Part shown: positions 12,435 through 24,087 of the stretch, one piece after another
Numbering within the stretch: the stretch's first letter is position 1
Layout of the letters: the number at the start of each line of letters is the position of its first letter
NCBI RefSeq assembly: GCF_029227915.1
Contig: NC_079880.1
Coordinates: 13,100,001 to 13,164,000, forward strand
Direction: 5' to 3'
Length of the DNA: 64,000 bases
From: Hydractinia symbiolongicarpus
Taxonomy: Eukaryota; Cnidaria; Hydrozoa; Anthoathecata; Hydractiniidae
Notes under the pieces: model-generated
What the model was told of the DNA's origin: nothing
The model's database searches: none
What the model saw: only the letters and a program-made list of their open reading frames with translations
Program-made: the position numbers and the translations under genes

Positions 12435-13173
12435 TCAATCGTCTGACTCATCTTCTGGCGCGTCTCCTACATCGTCAAATTCACCTTCTAGTGCGTTTTC
12501 TACGTCGTCGGACACATCTTCTGGCGCGTTTTCTACATCGTCGGACGCATCTTCTGACGCGTCTTCTATATCGTCGGATTCATTTTCCGACGCCCCTTCT
12601 TCATCGTTGGAGTCATTTTCTGACGCGTCATCTACGGCGTCCGACATATCTTCTGAATCATTTTCTAAATTGTCGGCATTTTCTTCTAACACGTCGTCTA
12701 CGTCGTCCAACATATCTTCTGACGCGTCTTGCACATCAAGGTCGTATTCAACATTATCACTTGTATTTTCTGCATCATTGACGGATGATGCATCTTCTTG
12801 CGAGTCTTCGGAAAAACTAAATGAGTCACCCCATCCATTGTTTAACTGATCTGACTCACGTGCTGCTAAATCAATTGATTTATGTGTATCAGATTCAACA
12901 GCTGCGTTGCCACCATCTTGATTGTAAAACGAGAGAAACATTTTGAATTATACAAGAATACATACTTTAAACAAGAATATATTAGACTTACCAATTTCGT
13001 CTTCAGCAAGTCTGTCAGTGTTATATTCATCTAAAAAAGAAATCGAAAAGGTTCTTAACATAATATATGTCTTTACATTCACACCGTTCTTTTAATAACT
13101 TCTATCTACCTTTATAGATAGGCGCTCCGAGACTGACAACAAATAAGGTTGCTAAAATCACAGCGAATTTCAT
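12435..13173 (-). CDS. Secreted acidic Asp/Glu/Ser-rich repeat protein (paralogue)
   Basis: Three minus-strand exons: 13173-13110, 13030-12992 and 12916-12435. The joined frame is 585 bases (194 aa). Exons 1 and 2 have exactly the same lengths and phases (64 and 39 bases) as the gene at 4284-4939. The signal peptide is MKFAVILATLFVVSLGA. The tail is longer than in the paralogue because it has extra acidic units such as DASEDASDDVENAPEDVSDD near its end. These come from 33-39 base DNA repeats built on GACGTCGTCGGA-like words. The repeat number therefore differs between copies, as expected for slippage or unequal exchange. Secreted, acidic, cysteine-free after the signal; function unknown. Confidence 0.87.
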
Positions 13174-13260
13174 AATACCCAAATCTTTCTTTTCCTTGTG
13201 TGCTTTATAGAAACGTCCAACCTTTTAAGCTTGTAATGGAGCTTTTCTGATTTGAACTGG

Positions 13261-13268
13261 TATTTATA
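13261..13268 (-). promoter_or_regulatory. TATA box of the acidic-protein gene at 12435-13173
   Basis: TATAAATA on the minus strand, 88 bases from the ATG at 13173. Spacing and context are the same as for the paralogue at 4939. Confidence 0.65.
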
Positions 13269-14520
13269 GCTTCGAAATCAATACTTATTATGTGGTAATC
13301 GCTCGAGTGAAACAGTTTCTGCTCATCTCAAGGGAAAAGTCTTGTTTCTTTAAATGATCTTTCTCCATTTTCATTGTTTATCAAATATAATGTAATCCCA
13401 ACAATAGATTATAGAATGTTTCATGTTATCGATTATAGTCGTGATACACCCATGATAATTCAAACTATTGCAAAGGGTAGATACAGGGAAGTTTTTAAAA
13501 CAATAAAACGTGTTTTGTGCGTTTGTGAAAGAGCTATTCTTGACATGATTGTGCGGGCCGCGTGAATCTCTATGTATTTTGATAATTCTTTCGTTTTGGT
13601 TTAACTTATAAAAATACAAAATGTTCTCTTTTTATCAGGATAACCTACTTTTTAACTTTGCCACATTAATGACGATGATATCAAATTACAACACATCTAG
13701 GAACATGCGTTTATTTTGTAAGAATTTGCGTCTCACCATTTATCCTTTAAGATGTAATTTAATATGTGGAAAAATTAAAAAGTATAAAATTGTTAAAAAT
13801 AACAGAATTTGGTTCTATGCCTCATGAAATATGTGAACAATTTTCATCGAAAAAAACTGCAGGAATGCGCCTATCTCAAATGGCAGTTACCATTCTTGGC
13901 TTACAGACAGACAGCGAGCATTATGATTTGCAATAGTCATTTACCAGCGAAAATATCTACGGGGTCGTTGGTCCTTCACATATCGCATTTTTTGTTTTCG
14001 TGGAACGACTTTCTAACTCAGCGGAGAGTGTGCGTAGAGACAGACAGGCGATGGCTATTATTATGACTTACGGTAGTCGGTAGCACGTGGGTCAATCCAA
14101 GGATTCGCTCTTTCTTTTTGATATTACGTGTTTCCACAGAAGAGGCGTTTTATTTTATTTCACCGAAAGCGTTTACCTTTCTTTTCAAAACTTATGCCTT
14201 GTCGTATTTGCTAACATGTTTTTCTAAATACGCAAGATAAATAAGATTCTTGCACCTTTGGTCAAAATACATTTAAGGTAGTAATCATAAATTAAGATAT
14301 GTCATAATACTGTGCTAGAGAGGAGAAAGTTTTTAGTTTTTGAAACTATATGAAACACATTCAGTAAACAGACTTTATCTTTCTCAAATCCTTTTTCTTT
14401 TTCATATTTACAAAACATGCTCAACGTTGATCATACGTCACAACTACAACTTTTGAGACGAAGCTTGAGAAGAGAAGAAAAACAAATGTTTGACGTTGGA
14501 GTTGTAAAATGTCATCTACT
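13269..14520. repeat. Duplicated upstream block, copy 3
   Basis: Non-coding DNA matching 5035-6660 and, in part, 550-1020. It marks the right limit of the acidic-protein segmental duplications. From 14520 to 17737 the sequence is AT-rich with no supportable gene; a few short open frames there lack any domain. Confidence 0.6.
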
Positions 14521-17500
14521 CCATGATGATGTAATCATGTTCTTTGTTTGAATTAGAATCAAGCTTAATTAAACCTCTCAGGCTAGTTGAATAGAACCGG
14601 CGTTCTTATTTGGTTGTGGTTGCGATTTTTAAGATTCCACTATTTTTCCTAATATGTTATGTCTATTGTTGAAGCTTTCACATCAACATCCGTCCATCCT
14701 TTTGGAATGGTTTCCATTAGAGTCCGAAATCGTTGTCCAGCAGTTGTCGTGCAGCTGTTGTGGAGATGGTCCTACAATATTTGTTGTACAGCATCTCTTG
14801 TGTCTCTTTGTTTGTTATGATGCTGCTGCTCTCTTCCAGTGACAGCTGTCAGCTTGCACAATTGCATAATTACACTACAGCAGAAAAAAATGGCAGCTAT
14901 GTTGAATCTGCAAGGTGCAGAATATTTCCGCCATTATCAAATTGAATCTTTTATTTACGAAAATAATTTGCGGTTTTCTCTTTTATTTGTTGCTACTGAC
15001 ACACGACCGAAGTGAGATAAGTTTGCATAATGAAATTCCGAATTTTCCGTAAGTTGTTTTAGGGTTTTAAATTTCAACAGGGGATATTCAAATTAAAATG
15101 TAATCCAAGATGTAAAATAAACAAACGCAATAAATTTTGATCTGTCAAGATTTCTATAAATGCTTCTCAAGTAAAATTGACAAAAATAAGTATTCTGACT
15201 TTTCCCGAAAATTTCCGAAAATCAAAAATAATGAGCCTATTCTACGAAGTTGTACCGAGTTCTGTTTCCCTTTTCTGGTCCTTGATATCACAATTCGTTT
15301 GAAAATTTTCTTAGAAAATCTGTTGACAAATGGCAGATGTTCGCAAAGAAGAAAATAAGCCACAAAAAATGTCCTTGGAAGAGACGATTTAAAGAACATT
15401 GATTGAAAGTTGGCCACACCTGAGACTATAAACTCAAAGACAGTTGGTTAACAAATAAATCCAACAAGAACGATAAAAATAGAAAGTAAACTCGACAAAA
15501 CAGATGGCTTGGTGGTAGATACTGAGGAGGCGATAAAAATGCTAAGTATTTGACGAATCAACCTTACATATGACAAAACGCAATATTTAACTTGGTTGCA
15601 AAATTCAGAAAATAATATTCTGCTATAAATGTTGGACCAAAAATATATATACAATATATTAAAGTTACAATAAATGTATAACAATTTTCAATAAATTGTT
15701 AATAGGTTAAAAAATAAATAAAGAAATTAAGTAACAGAGTGCCTAGAGAAGTGTAGCTGAAGAAGAAAAAAGCTAAATAAGCAAGACGTAAAACACTAGA
15801 AGTACAGACTTTTCCAAACACTCCACGTACTCTTATTATTAAAAGGATTGTTAGTCCTGAAAGCAAAGCTAGCAAACTCTGCCTCCCTACTAGACCGGGG
15901 TAATAATGAAGATAGTTATAGAAATCTGTTAAGAAATACGTGAAATCTACTGATCAGAATAGAAAAATTGTGTACAAGCAGTAAAAACACAAAATGTAAA
16001 ACAGATTGGTTTTTGAGAAACACATCTAAATCAACAAAAATAATTTCATTCAGCATGTCGTATATTGCCATTACCCATCAATCTCCCGCAAAAAGGTTAT
16101 GAAACACATCAAAATTTAGAAAATTCAGTCATTTCAGTGCAAACAGTCATCGCCCATTAGATTACAAAATCAGAAACAAAACAATAGTAAATAACTTAAC
16201 AAACACACTTGTCGCCCTTGTAAAGTGCACAGGTAATGTGAAAAAAATTATAGATGAATTCCAGCGTGACGTCATTTGTTTACTTTTTAGCGGTAAGCTC
16301 CTTGGCTCTGGCTTTTGCGTGGCAGGAAAAAAGATGCTAGGATTTGGTGAAGAAAGGTCTTTTATTGTGGATTTGTTCTAACGGGGACATCGTTGGGGTT
16401 ATAAACTATTATCAAGTGTCGGTTGATGCCTTCTGATTTATTTGAATTCATTAAATGTCGTAAGAATGTCTTCGTTTGAAGGAAGAACTGATAATTACTT
16501 TGCTTCACCTAGCACCACAATCTTTTTCCCTGCCATGCAAATGGCAAAGCCGAAATAGCTTACCACTGAAAATGTAAACAACAGAATTCATCTAAACTCT
16601 ATGGGCATAAAAATACATCCTACAATCCTGCAAAAGTTCAAGTCTTTGAGGGATTTTGTAGGTAGGTAGCTAGATTGTTATATCATAATTCGTGCTCATA
16701 AAAGAAGAGAAATTTGGAAACTATGGAGTTAGCTATAGATAATTAAAAAAGAGGAATAACAACAGCAGTCATAGGTTAGAGCTAGGTATGGGATGGGGAG
16801 CTGGACTTGGAGGCTAGCATTAGCTAGCTAACACTAGCTAAGACACCCAGTTTAATATGCTTAAACTGTGAACACTTAGCTAAAACTAAAGCTAGCTATT
16901 TATGCTTAGTAAAACACATATAAAGAGAGAAGCAATAGTAATGAAAAATTAATAACATTACAGTTAAAAAAACCAACGTTCTCCGTTTTTAAGTCAGCCA
17001 GCACCTTTATGTAGCATTTACGCGCCAGGGCACATGAATTAATGCAAAAAAAAAAATGTAAACAAATATAGCTACATACGCGGTAAAATATAAAACTGTG
17101 GCTTTTCCTGGAAAATGCGAGTCTATTTGCTTCAGCGACATAAAAACCAAACGTCTAAAAATATCAAAGTTCTTACTATTTGTGATTTCAAATCCACTTC
17201 AAACTCTAGCCTTTGTTTTCTACTTCTCACTTTTTTTTTCTACTTCTTCACTTGGACTTTTTTCTTTTTTAATATGCTTTTTTGAACCACTTATTTTACT
17301 TTTTTCAAGATCGTTCTTTTGTGGGTTTTTTTGGTAGCGAGAGGACACCATTTTTCGAAAGTTAGCCGTTAAATTTATTTCAGCAAATCAAATTGAGTCG
17401 TTTTCATCACGTGATGTAACCAAAGTAAACCCGCTAGCAAAATGGACATAATTTTTTCGGCGACTTCAGAGAGAATTTCGGCAACATCAAAGGAAAATGA

Positions 17501-17739
17501 CGATATCAACTTTGCCTGTCTCAGACACACTGAACTGGCGTATCATTATATAGATTATGTATTATTATATTATGCATCCTGGCCTTAAGATAATAATATC
17601 AAGCCGATGTATAATACTTATATTGACATAAATAAATATTTTTTGACATAATTAACAATTTATGTTAATATATTTTACAATAAAAATTATTTCCGTGGCC
17701 CTCTTACGCTTCTATAGTTTCTGGGTTGGATTCATGATA

Positions 17740-19371
17740 CAGTAGACTCTCGATATAACGAACCTCCGATATAACAAACACTTCAATTTAACGAACCAAA
17801 GCTCGTTTCCCTTGGACTATCCCTTAAGAAACTCTTATAAATTCCCTCCATATAACAAACCCCCAATATAACTAACCTTCGATTTAGCGAACCTAATTTT
17901 CCGTCCCCCGCATCAATAAAACCTCTATATAACGAACTCAAAGTAAAATACGACAAACACACACATACAATGTTTTCAATGTTTTTACACCACGTAGATA
18001 GCACTTTACTTACAGAAAAAAGAAAAACGCAATGCAATGTCATTCTAATTGAGTGATTCGAACCAGAACATTCGATGTTCAAATCTAAACACTAAGTCCA
18101 AACAAAATGCAAAAAGCTATGAAAACTTTAAGGTGAAGAAGGCAAATTAAAACAGCAAGTGAATGAAAATAAAGCGAGTAAATATCTCTATAAACGACGC
18201 AGAAAATTGCGCAGGGCAAAAGTACAAACAAATCATCATTGAGGAATATGGTGTCAAGAAAAACACTGTCTTGACCTGGATTGCAAAAAAAAAGAAAAAT
18301 AACCGAAGCCTATCAATCAGTTCAAATCAACTCCCGTCAAAAAAAATGAAAAAGAGTACTAACAACGACCTTGATGAAGCTCTCTTTCTATGATTTAAAA
18401 ACACGCGTTCACAAAATACTCCTGTCAACGAAATTATTATCAAGGAAGCAGCTATCTCTCTTTCCAACAGCCTAGACTTTCTTGACTTCAAAGCTTCCGA
18501 GATTAGCTGGATAAATGGAAGCAGAGACATGTGTAACCTTCAAAGCTGTTTCAGGAGAAGAGAATAGTGTTACTCCTGAAATGACAGCAAGCTGGTAAGA
18601 GACATACTTCCCAAAAATGTTGTCATGGTACAGGTTCAAAGGTATATACAACGCTGACAAATTTGGTCTGTACTACCAAGAAATCCCAGATAAATCTTTT
18701 CACGCCAAAGGAAGCCGTTGATATGTTGTTAAGCCTAGCAATGTAAGAATTAATGGATTAGCAGCCGGAAATGCAAGCGTAGAAAAATTGCCTCTGTTTG
18801 CTATAAGAAGATCTGCAAAGCCCAATGTTTCAAGGGAACTAAGAACTCATCTTGTCGCTATCGGTCCCAAAAGAAAAGCTGGATGGATGGCCTCTGTTTA
18901 TAGAGTGGGTTAGGGAGATGAATCGAAAGTTGGATGCCCAAGACAGAAAGGTAGCCGTAATTAGATAACTGGCCTGCTAATCCTACTGTCGAAGGTCTAC
19001 ACGCTATTGAGTTAATCTTCCTGCCACCGAACACGACATCTAAAACCCGACCAATGGATCAAGGTGTGATCAGAAGTTTGAAAGCATATTATCATCACTA
19101 ACTCGTTAAACAATTTATAACGAGTGTTGACGGGGAATTTCCTCCAGAAAGGTCAACATTCTAGAAGCAATGACTTTAATCGTTGCAGCTTGGGAGTGTG
19201 TTACACTAGAAGAGCTGTTTAACTGTTATAAGAAAGCAGACTTAAGTCAAGGAGCACAAATACACAGCCAATCGGGAGAGGACACATTTAAACTACTTGC
19301 TGCTCAGATGGAGGATATCCGCAACAGTTGTGAAGACGACGATAAATCTTGAATTGACGTCACGGTCAGCA
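17740..19371 (+). pseudogene. Tigger/pogo-type DNA transposon, 5' part
   Basis: A terminal repeat CAGTAGACTCTCGATATAAC begins at 17740 next to a TA dinucleotide, the target of Tc1/mariner-Tigger elements. From 18163 the plus strand has a broken CENP-B-like transposase: a helix-turn-helix segment reading VKKNTVLTWIAKKK, then from about 18630 a DDE_1 core with GIYNADKFGLYYQ in place of the usual NADETGLFY, and later AIGPKRKAGWM. The first catalytic D is present, but the reading frame has many stops and shifts. The element breaks off at about 19371, after GACGTCACGGTCAGCACTTA, where Penelope-like sequence begins. Confidence 0.75.
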
Positions 19372-20300
19372 CTTACGTTTTTTCATATATACGGACGCAG
19401 AAGAATGTCTACAAAAACTTTTTGAAAAAATTAATTCACTTCACCCCCATATCAAATTTACTTTTACCTATTCTAGGAATAAAATTAATTTTTTGGACTC
19501 CTACGTACATGTAGGAAAAGATCGAAAGCTTTATTCTAGTTTATACACTCAACCCACAGATACATTTCGCCTCCTCCACTACAATTCCTTCCACCCAACA
19601 TTTACGAAATCCTCCATTATATACTCCTGATCCCTAAGATACAGAATGCTTATTACCAAGGATGATATGCTCAAAAAAGCATTAAAAAATTTGGAGGGGG
19701 TCCTTACAAACCGAGGATACCCCAAAAAACTAATACAAGAAAACATAAAAAAATGAAAGACTTATCACAAAAGGATGTACTCTATGACGATACAACTAAA
19801 ACAGAGAATACTCAAAGATATCTAGTTTTCCTGACACACTATTCCAAGGACAATGCTAAATCATAAATATTATTTATAAGCATTGGCATCTTACAGAGAA
19901 TGACTAAGAACTCAATAAACTCTGACCTGAATCTCCCATTATTGCAACTATGCAACATAAGAATATCAAGGATTTACTTGTCAAGGCAAGGATTGTTTAA
20001 GCTCCCGATTATCTGGGTCTCACTAGCAAACTCCAAATTTTCAAGATTATTATTTTCTATAACACGAACCACCTACCAATCCTTTCGTATTTACATAACT
20101 AGATATCATGCTAGAACAGATGGGTTATCATATCTCCTGTAAGAAACACCCCTCTCTCTTTTTAGGCCCCATTCCAACACGTTGCTTGCCTCGGAGATAT
20201 GGATCCCTCGACATTAGCACATACATCTTCGTTATCAATGGAATTAGAAATTGTGATGCGATAACCTACTATCATGTTGGTAAAATTAAACAATGACGTA
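19372..20300 (+). pseudogene. Penelope-like retroelement fragment
   Basis: In the plus frame from about 19390 the translation contains INFLDSYVHVGKDRKLYSSL and YTQPTDTFRLLHYNSFHP, then KSSIIYS. These correspond to the thumb-side region of Penelope-like reverse transcriptases, where YTKPTDTHQYL and SIPYSQ motifs are typical. Stops interrupt the frame repeatedly. A Cys-rich stretch follows near 20120-20250 but no intact GIY-YIG endonuclease can be seen. Dead, 5'-truncated copy. Confidence 0.6.
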
Positions 20301-21149
20301 ACAATAATGCCGAAATATTGTAAATCCACTACTGTTCAACATTGACGTTTGTTTTGCTAAACCAGTACCAAATAAGTTATGACGCTGGGTTAGACAACAA
20401 TACGAAACACCCATTGCGAAACACCTGGGAAACAGAGATATTGCGATTTTTTGTACTAAAACGACATAGGAACGCAGCTAAGCTAACCGCAACCACTGTG
20501 GATGTTTTACCGAAGTAACCCACTGCAATGCCGGCTGTATACCTATTATATAGAAACACAACCAATCACCACTACCACGTTTTCCGGATCAAATAAAATG
20601 GATATTATTCTTTTGTAACGAATTAACATGTTATGCGCAATACATTTTATACCTTGTATTTTATAACAAGACTGTCTATACAACTTTTGTTATTTCATCC
20701 ATTTTTTTTATCAACTCCTTGTGTTTTCATTCGGTTTTAGAATTGCTCCTTTGGCTATTATGATTTCAGTTTTCTCGGCCCTTTCTTGCGTGTTTGGCGA
20801 ACCGACCCTCATCGCCGCGTAGCTCAACAACCCCATGCGCGTTTGCCAAATTTTTTAATCTAGCAAATACAGCCAACTCTGCAGTGTACCCGCGTTTCGA
20901 GAGTTCGTATACACAAGAGGGAAGGGTATAGGAGTAGCTTCACCATTTCCTTTACCCCTTTATAGTCAAGACTCTACCCTTGTGCACATTTCATCGACTG
21001 AATGCACTGGACATACACGCTAGCTCGTTCGTTAGTCTAGTTTTCTATTCATCCAGATTACCCCTGGGTGCGCGTGTTCAACGTCTCCAGCACGGCCCCT
21101 CTGCCTTGTTTACATTCGCTACTTACCAAATGTACATACGTAATTTACC

Positions 21150-21560
21150 CGAGGCGCAGTGGTGCTCTCAACCAATTGAAATCTCACCATTACACGTTCC
21201 TTTCACCTACCAATTATATTTACCCATTAAATCACGTGACTTAGTCTTCTTTAGCAACAAGACAGCACATTTTTTTCCCGTTCCTTTTTCATCTTGTTAA
21301 TAATCGCACGTGGTTTGTTATCAATACTAAACAAATCTGTTAAGCATGGCCAATAAACAAACCGAGAAAGAATTACTTTGAGGCAACCCTTTCGTTCTAC
21401 ACAGACCCTTCATAATGACCGACCGCTTACGCCAGGTCGGGTGGTTTTGATTCTATCATGGATCAATTTCACTACTCGAGGAGAACGCGTCAAAAGAAAC
21501 AAGGCCTGTACGTTAGACGAAGCCCTTGTTTCTTAGGTCATCCCTTTCGTCGAATTCGCT
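21150..21560 (-). repeat. Dispersed unclassified repeat, copy 1
   Basis: Reverse complement of about 36450-36840. Shared stretches include the CACGTGATTTAATGGGTAAA region, the GACCTGGCGTAAGCGGTC palindrome-like centre and AAGAAACAAGGGCTTC. No coding capacity conserved between the copies. A further 60-bp piece of the same repeat lies at 21906-21970 in the opposite orientation. Confidence 0.7.
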
Positions 21561-21664
21561 ATTTAGAATTCTCTTCGTCAAAATCGTCCTTAAAAACTTA
21601 TTTTAAGACAGGTAAAATGTTGTCGCATAATGTTAATAACGAGGATTTTGACAAGACAGATGTA

Positions 21665-21899
21665 CAGTAGACTCTCGATATAACGAACACCCAAGGGGAA
21701 TGGAAAAAAGTTTGTTATATCGAGAGATCAGGAAAAATTTTCCCAAAATCTCTTAAATTTTTGTTCATTTAAAGAACTTGTATGAAAAACACTTTTGATT
21801 TATATTTCACTATAGAACACCGTCAAATATATGTAGAATTAACTAATGTTGAATAATCTTTATCAGCGTCCACGTAAGTGCTGACCGTGACGTCAATTT
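21665..21899 (-). mobile_element. Tigger 3'-terminal fragment
   Basis: Starts at 21665 with the same CAGTAGACTCTCGATATAAC terminal repeat as 17740, next to TA. A second inverted copy of the end (GTTTGTTATATCGAGAG) lies 25 bases inside. At 21870-21893 it contains, reversed, the CACGGTCAGCACTTACGT sequence found at the broken end of the copy at 19371. It is therefore the missing terminal part of the same family in the other orientation, lodged within the dispersed repeat. Confidence 0.7.
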
Positions 21900-22439
21900 A
21901 TGTATTTTGATTGGGTGTCCCTACTCTCCAGTCGAAGATTCGAAGTATCGTATGCAGAGAAAGGATGTTGTGTCTGGCTTCGAAGCATCTTTTTGGTTTC
22001 TACGCGAAACAAAAAAATTGCCGAATTTAAAATACTGAATGAAAGTTCTCTTTTACGTATTAAAACAAGGAAGAAATTTTTAACTCTTTCTAGTAATGAG
22101 TTTTTTGAAGAATAAACACGAAAGATTGCGTTTAATTGGTTTAAAGTTTACAGCTAAATATTTCGACGCATGAGTGAAAATTAAAAAGTGACAAAAAAAA
22201 CACATAAAAATGTAGGGTGATTTCTAAGACTTTTCATTGGTCCAAAGGCGTGGATGTTTATTTTAAAGACGTCTTACACCATTTGGATAGCTTGAAAATT
22301 TTAAAGACAAGACTCTCTGCAAAGTGTTTGCTACGAAATCTTTTTTAGTAACCTTTTAAATAAACGCTACTGTCTTTAGTAATATGCAGAATGGCAATAC
22401 TATGCACTGGAGTCTAAAAATATAAGCTATGACCATATT

Positions 22440-22721
22440 TTTGATAACCAACGAAATTGTATCGAATTGTATCGAAGTTGCAACCATGTATCAGCCGCAA
22501 TGTATAGACTTGGCGCAGCTGTACGTTTAGGATTGGCAAAACCATCGTGTACGAGCAAAGCTGAGGAATGGTTACCAAGTCGTCAAAATGTCGCTCCAAC
22601 AAAAATAAAAAAGTTGGACTTTTCACGTAAACACTTTGCACAACGAGGTAAGCAAAAAAACGCAAATAAAGATAAGTATAACCCTCTTGTCTTAATGCAC
22701 TTAAAGCAATTAAATAAATAG
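22440..22721 (+). pseudogene. SWIM-protein exon remnant of an ISL2EU-type element
   Basis: The plus frame reads CNHVSAAMYRLGAAVRLGLA then CTSKAEEWLPSRQNVAP, ending at TAG 22721. The CNH followed by a helical AAMYRLGAAVR segment corresponds to the second half of a SWIM zinc finger and the region after it, as in the intact protein at 41609-42682 (CSHIGALLFKIEAAVRAGFT). No transposase or terminal repeats lie nearby. A stranded exon from a third, much older copy is the best reading. Confidence 0.55.
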
Positions 22722-23042
22722 TTTAAGGTTTGTGGACCCAAACATACCAGCCCTTAAGTGCAGACGTACAATGAAAAATGATGCTGTCTGTGAATACATT
22801 TCACAACATATTCAAATCTGATAATGAGGACGTGATATTTTTAGTAAAAGCAAGTTTTTAATCACCGCCATGTTTTCATTTCTTTAACAGTCAATAAGAA
22901 GAAGTTACAATTTCAATTTTTTTCTGACATGCGCTTTGTATTGCACATATATTTGGCGAGAATAAATGTTAACAGGAAGGAAGTTAAGTAATTAACAAAG
23001 TACTAAAATATTTTCTTTTAAAGCATGTTACAAACGTCCTCC

Positions 23043-24087
23043 TTAACATTTGGGAGCAGATCGTGTTGCTTCACCAATTGCTTTACCGGTGTCTGGATCA
23101 GCGCACCAACAAAAACCAGTGCTTGGATGACATTGCACTTTCTCGAATTTACCGTTCTCGTCGCATGATGCAACTCTCACTCCAATTAGTTTCTGTGATA
23201 ATGTTAACATCTGATGTCTGGCCTTAAAACAGCCTATGAGATAAAAAGAAGAAGTCTTGAATTTTAAAATTACCATGGCTAAAATTGTGGATGATGATAT
23301 GATTTACAATATTAAGTTAAATGTGGTGAACGTAATAAATTAGCATATGTACAATTTTTGAGTGATTGATGAATATCTATCTCTCGTTTCCGAACCAAGT
23401 GAAATAAATTCAATGCTGTGTATTTTGATTAGAATATATTACTCACGTGTCATGTCACAAGTCTTTGGCTGACTAAATCGCACTCTGGTACCAAGGACTT
23501 CTTTTCCCGATTGAGAGAAAACGCAAAAGCAGTAACCCTCTAGAAAAGTTTTTTTATCGAGTCAGTGTCAAATAAAATTCATATGGCGTAGATTGATAGT
23601 GGCAGAAGCAGCAGAACTTGAAAAAAGGCTTATTAAAGATCATAAATAAATTAGATCATAAATAAATTAGAAAATAAATATATTTTTTTCGTAATTTTTT
23701 CGTGACGTTTTTCTATAAGAACAAAAACGAGGGGAAAGTACATTTTATAAAGTCAATTTAAAGTTATAATTGTAAAAAGCGACATATACCTAAACCTTAC
23801 CATGGCATTGCATTTGTTGGTAAGATCCATCTGTATTACATTTTGGGACAAAAGCACCGAGGGGTGGTCGACCATTGAACTTTTTTAACTCTGCATGGCA
23901 ATCTCCGTAAACTCCTGTAAATAAAAAAATTAAATAAAACCCTAGATTGTTGTATTGCACTGTAAATAAGTATTATTAACAGTTAAAACATTATAGGAGC
24001 AAACTTACCACTTAAGCCGACACCTAGAATTGCTAAAGTAAAAATTGCAATCATGTTGGCACTTAATAGATTTATGTTCCGACTCAT
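23043..24087 (-). CDS. Secreted protein with two thyroglobulin type-1 domains
   Basis: Four exons: 24087-24009, 23914-23801, 23539-23447 and 23233-23043, all GT-AG. The joined frame is exactly 477 bases (158 aa). Residues 1-26 form a signal peptide (MSRNINLLSANMIAIFTLAI then LGVGLS). Domain 1 runs from CHAELKKFNG through VPKCNTDGSYQQMQCHG to CFCVF and a final KTC. Domain 2 runs from CFKARHQM through SCDENGKFEKVQCHP, CWCAD and the last APKC. The QC and CWCV-type motifs and six cysteines per domain are the family signature; domain 1 has CFC in place of CWC. Secreted proteins of this size are known as inhibitors of papain-like cysteine proteases (thyropins such as sea-anemone equistatin). Protease inhibition is inferred from the family. 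The gene looks intact and has no neighbour within 1 kb. Confidence 0.92.

Noticed and set aside
12491-12849. Two overlapping plus-strand open frames (Arg/His-rich and Ser-rich)
   Set aside because: Shadows of the repeat exon of the gene at 12435-13173.
14654-14945. Overlapping short Cys/Leu-rich open frames
   Set aside because: No start context, splice sites or similarity; overlapping frames on one strand point to chance.
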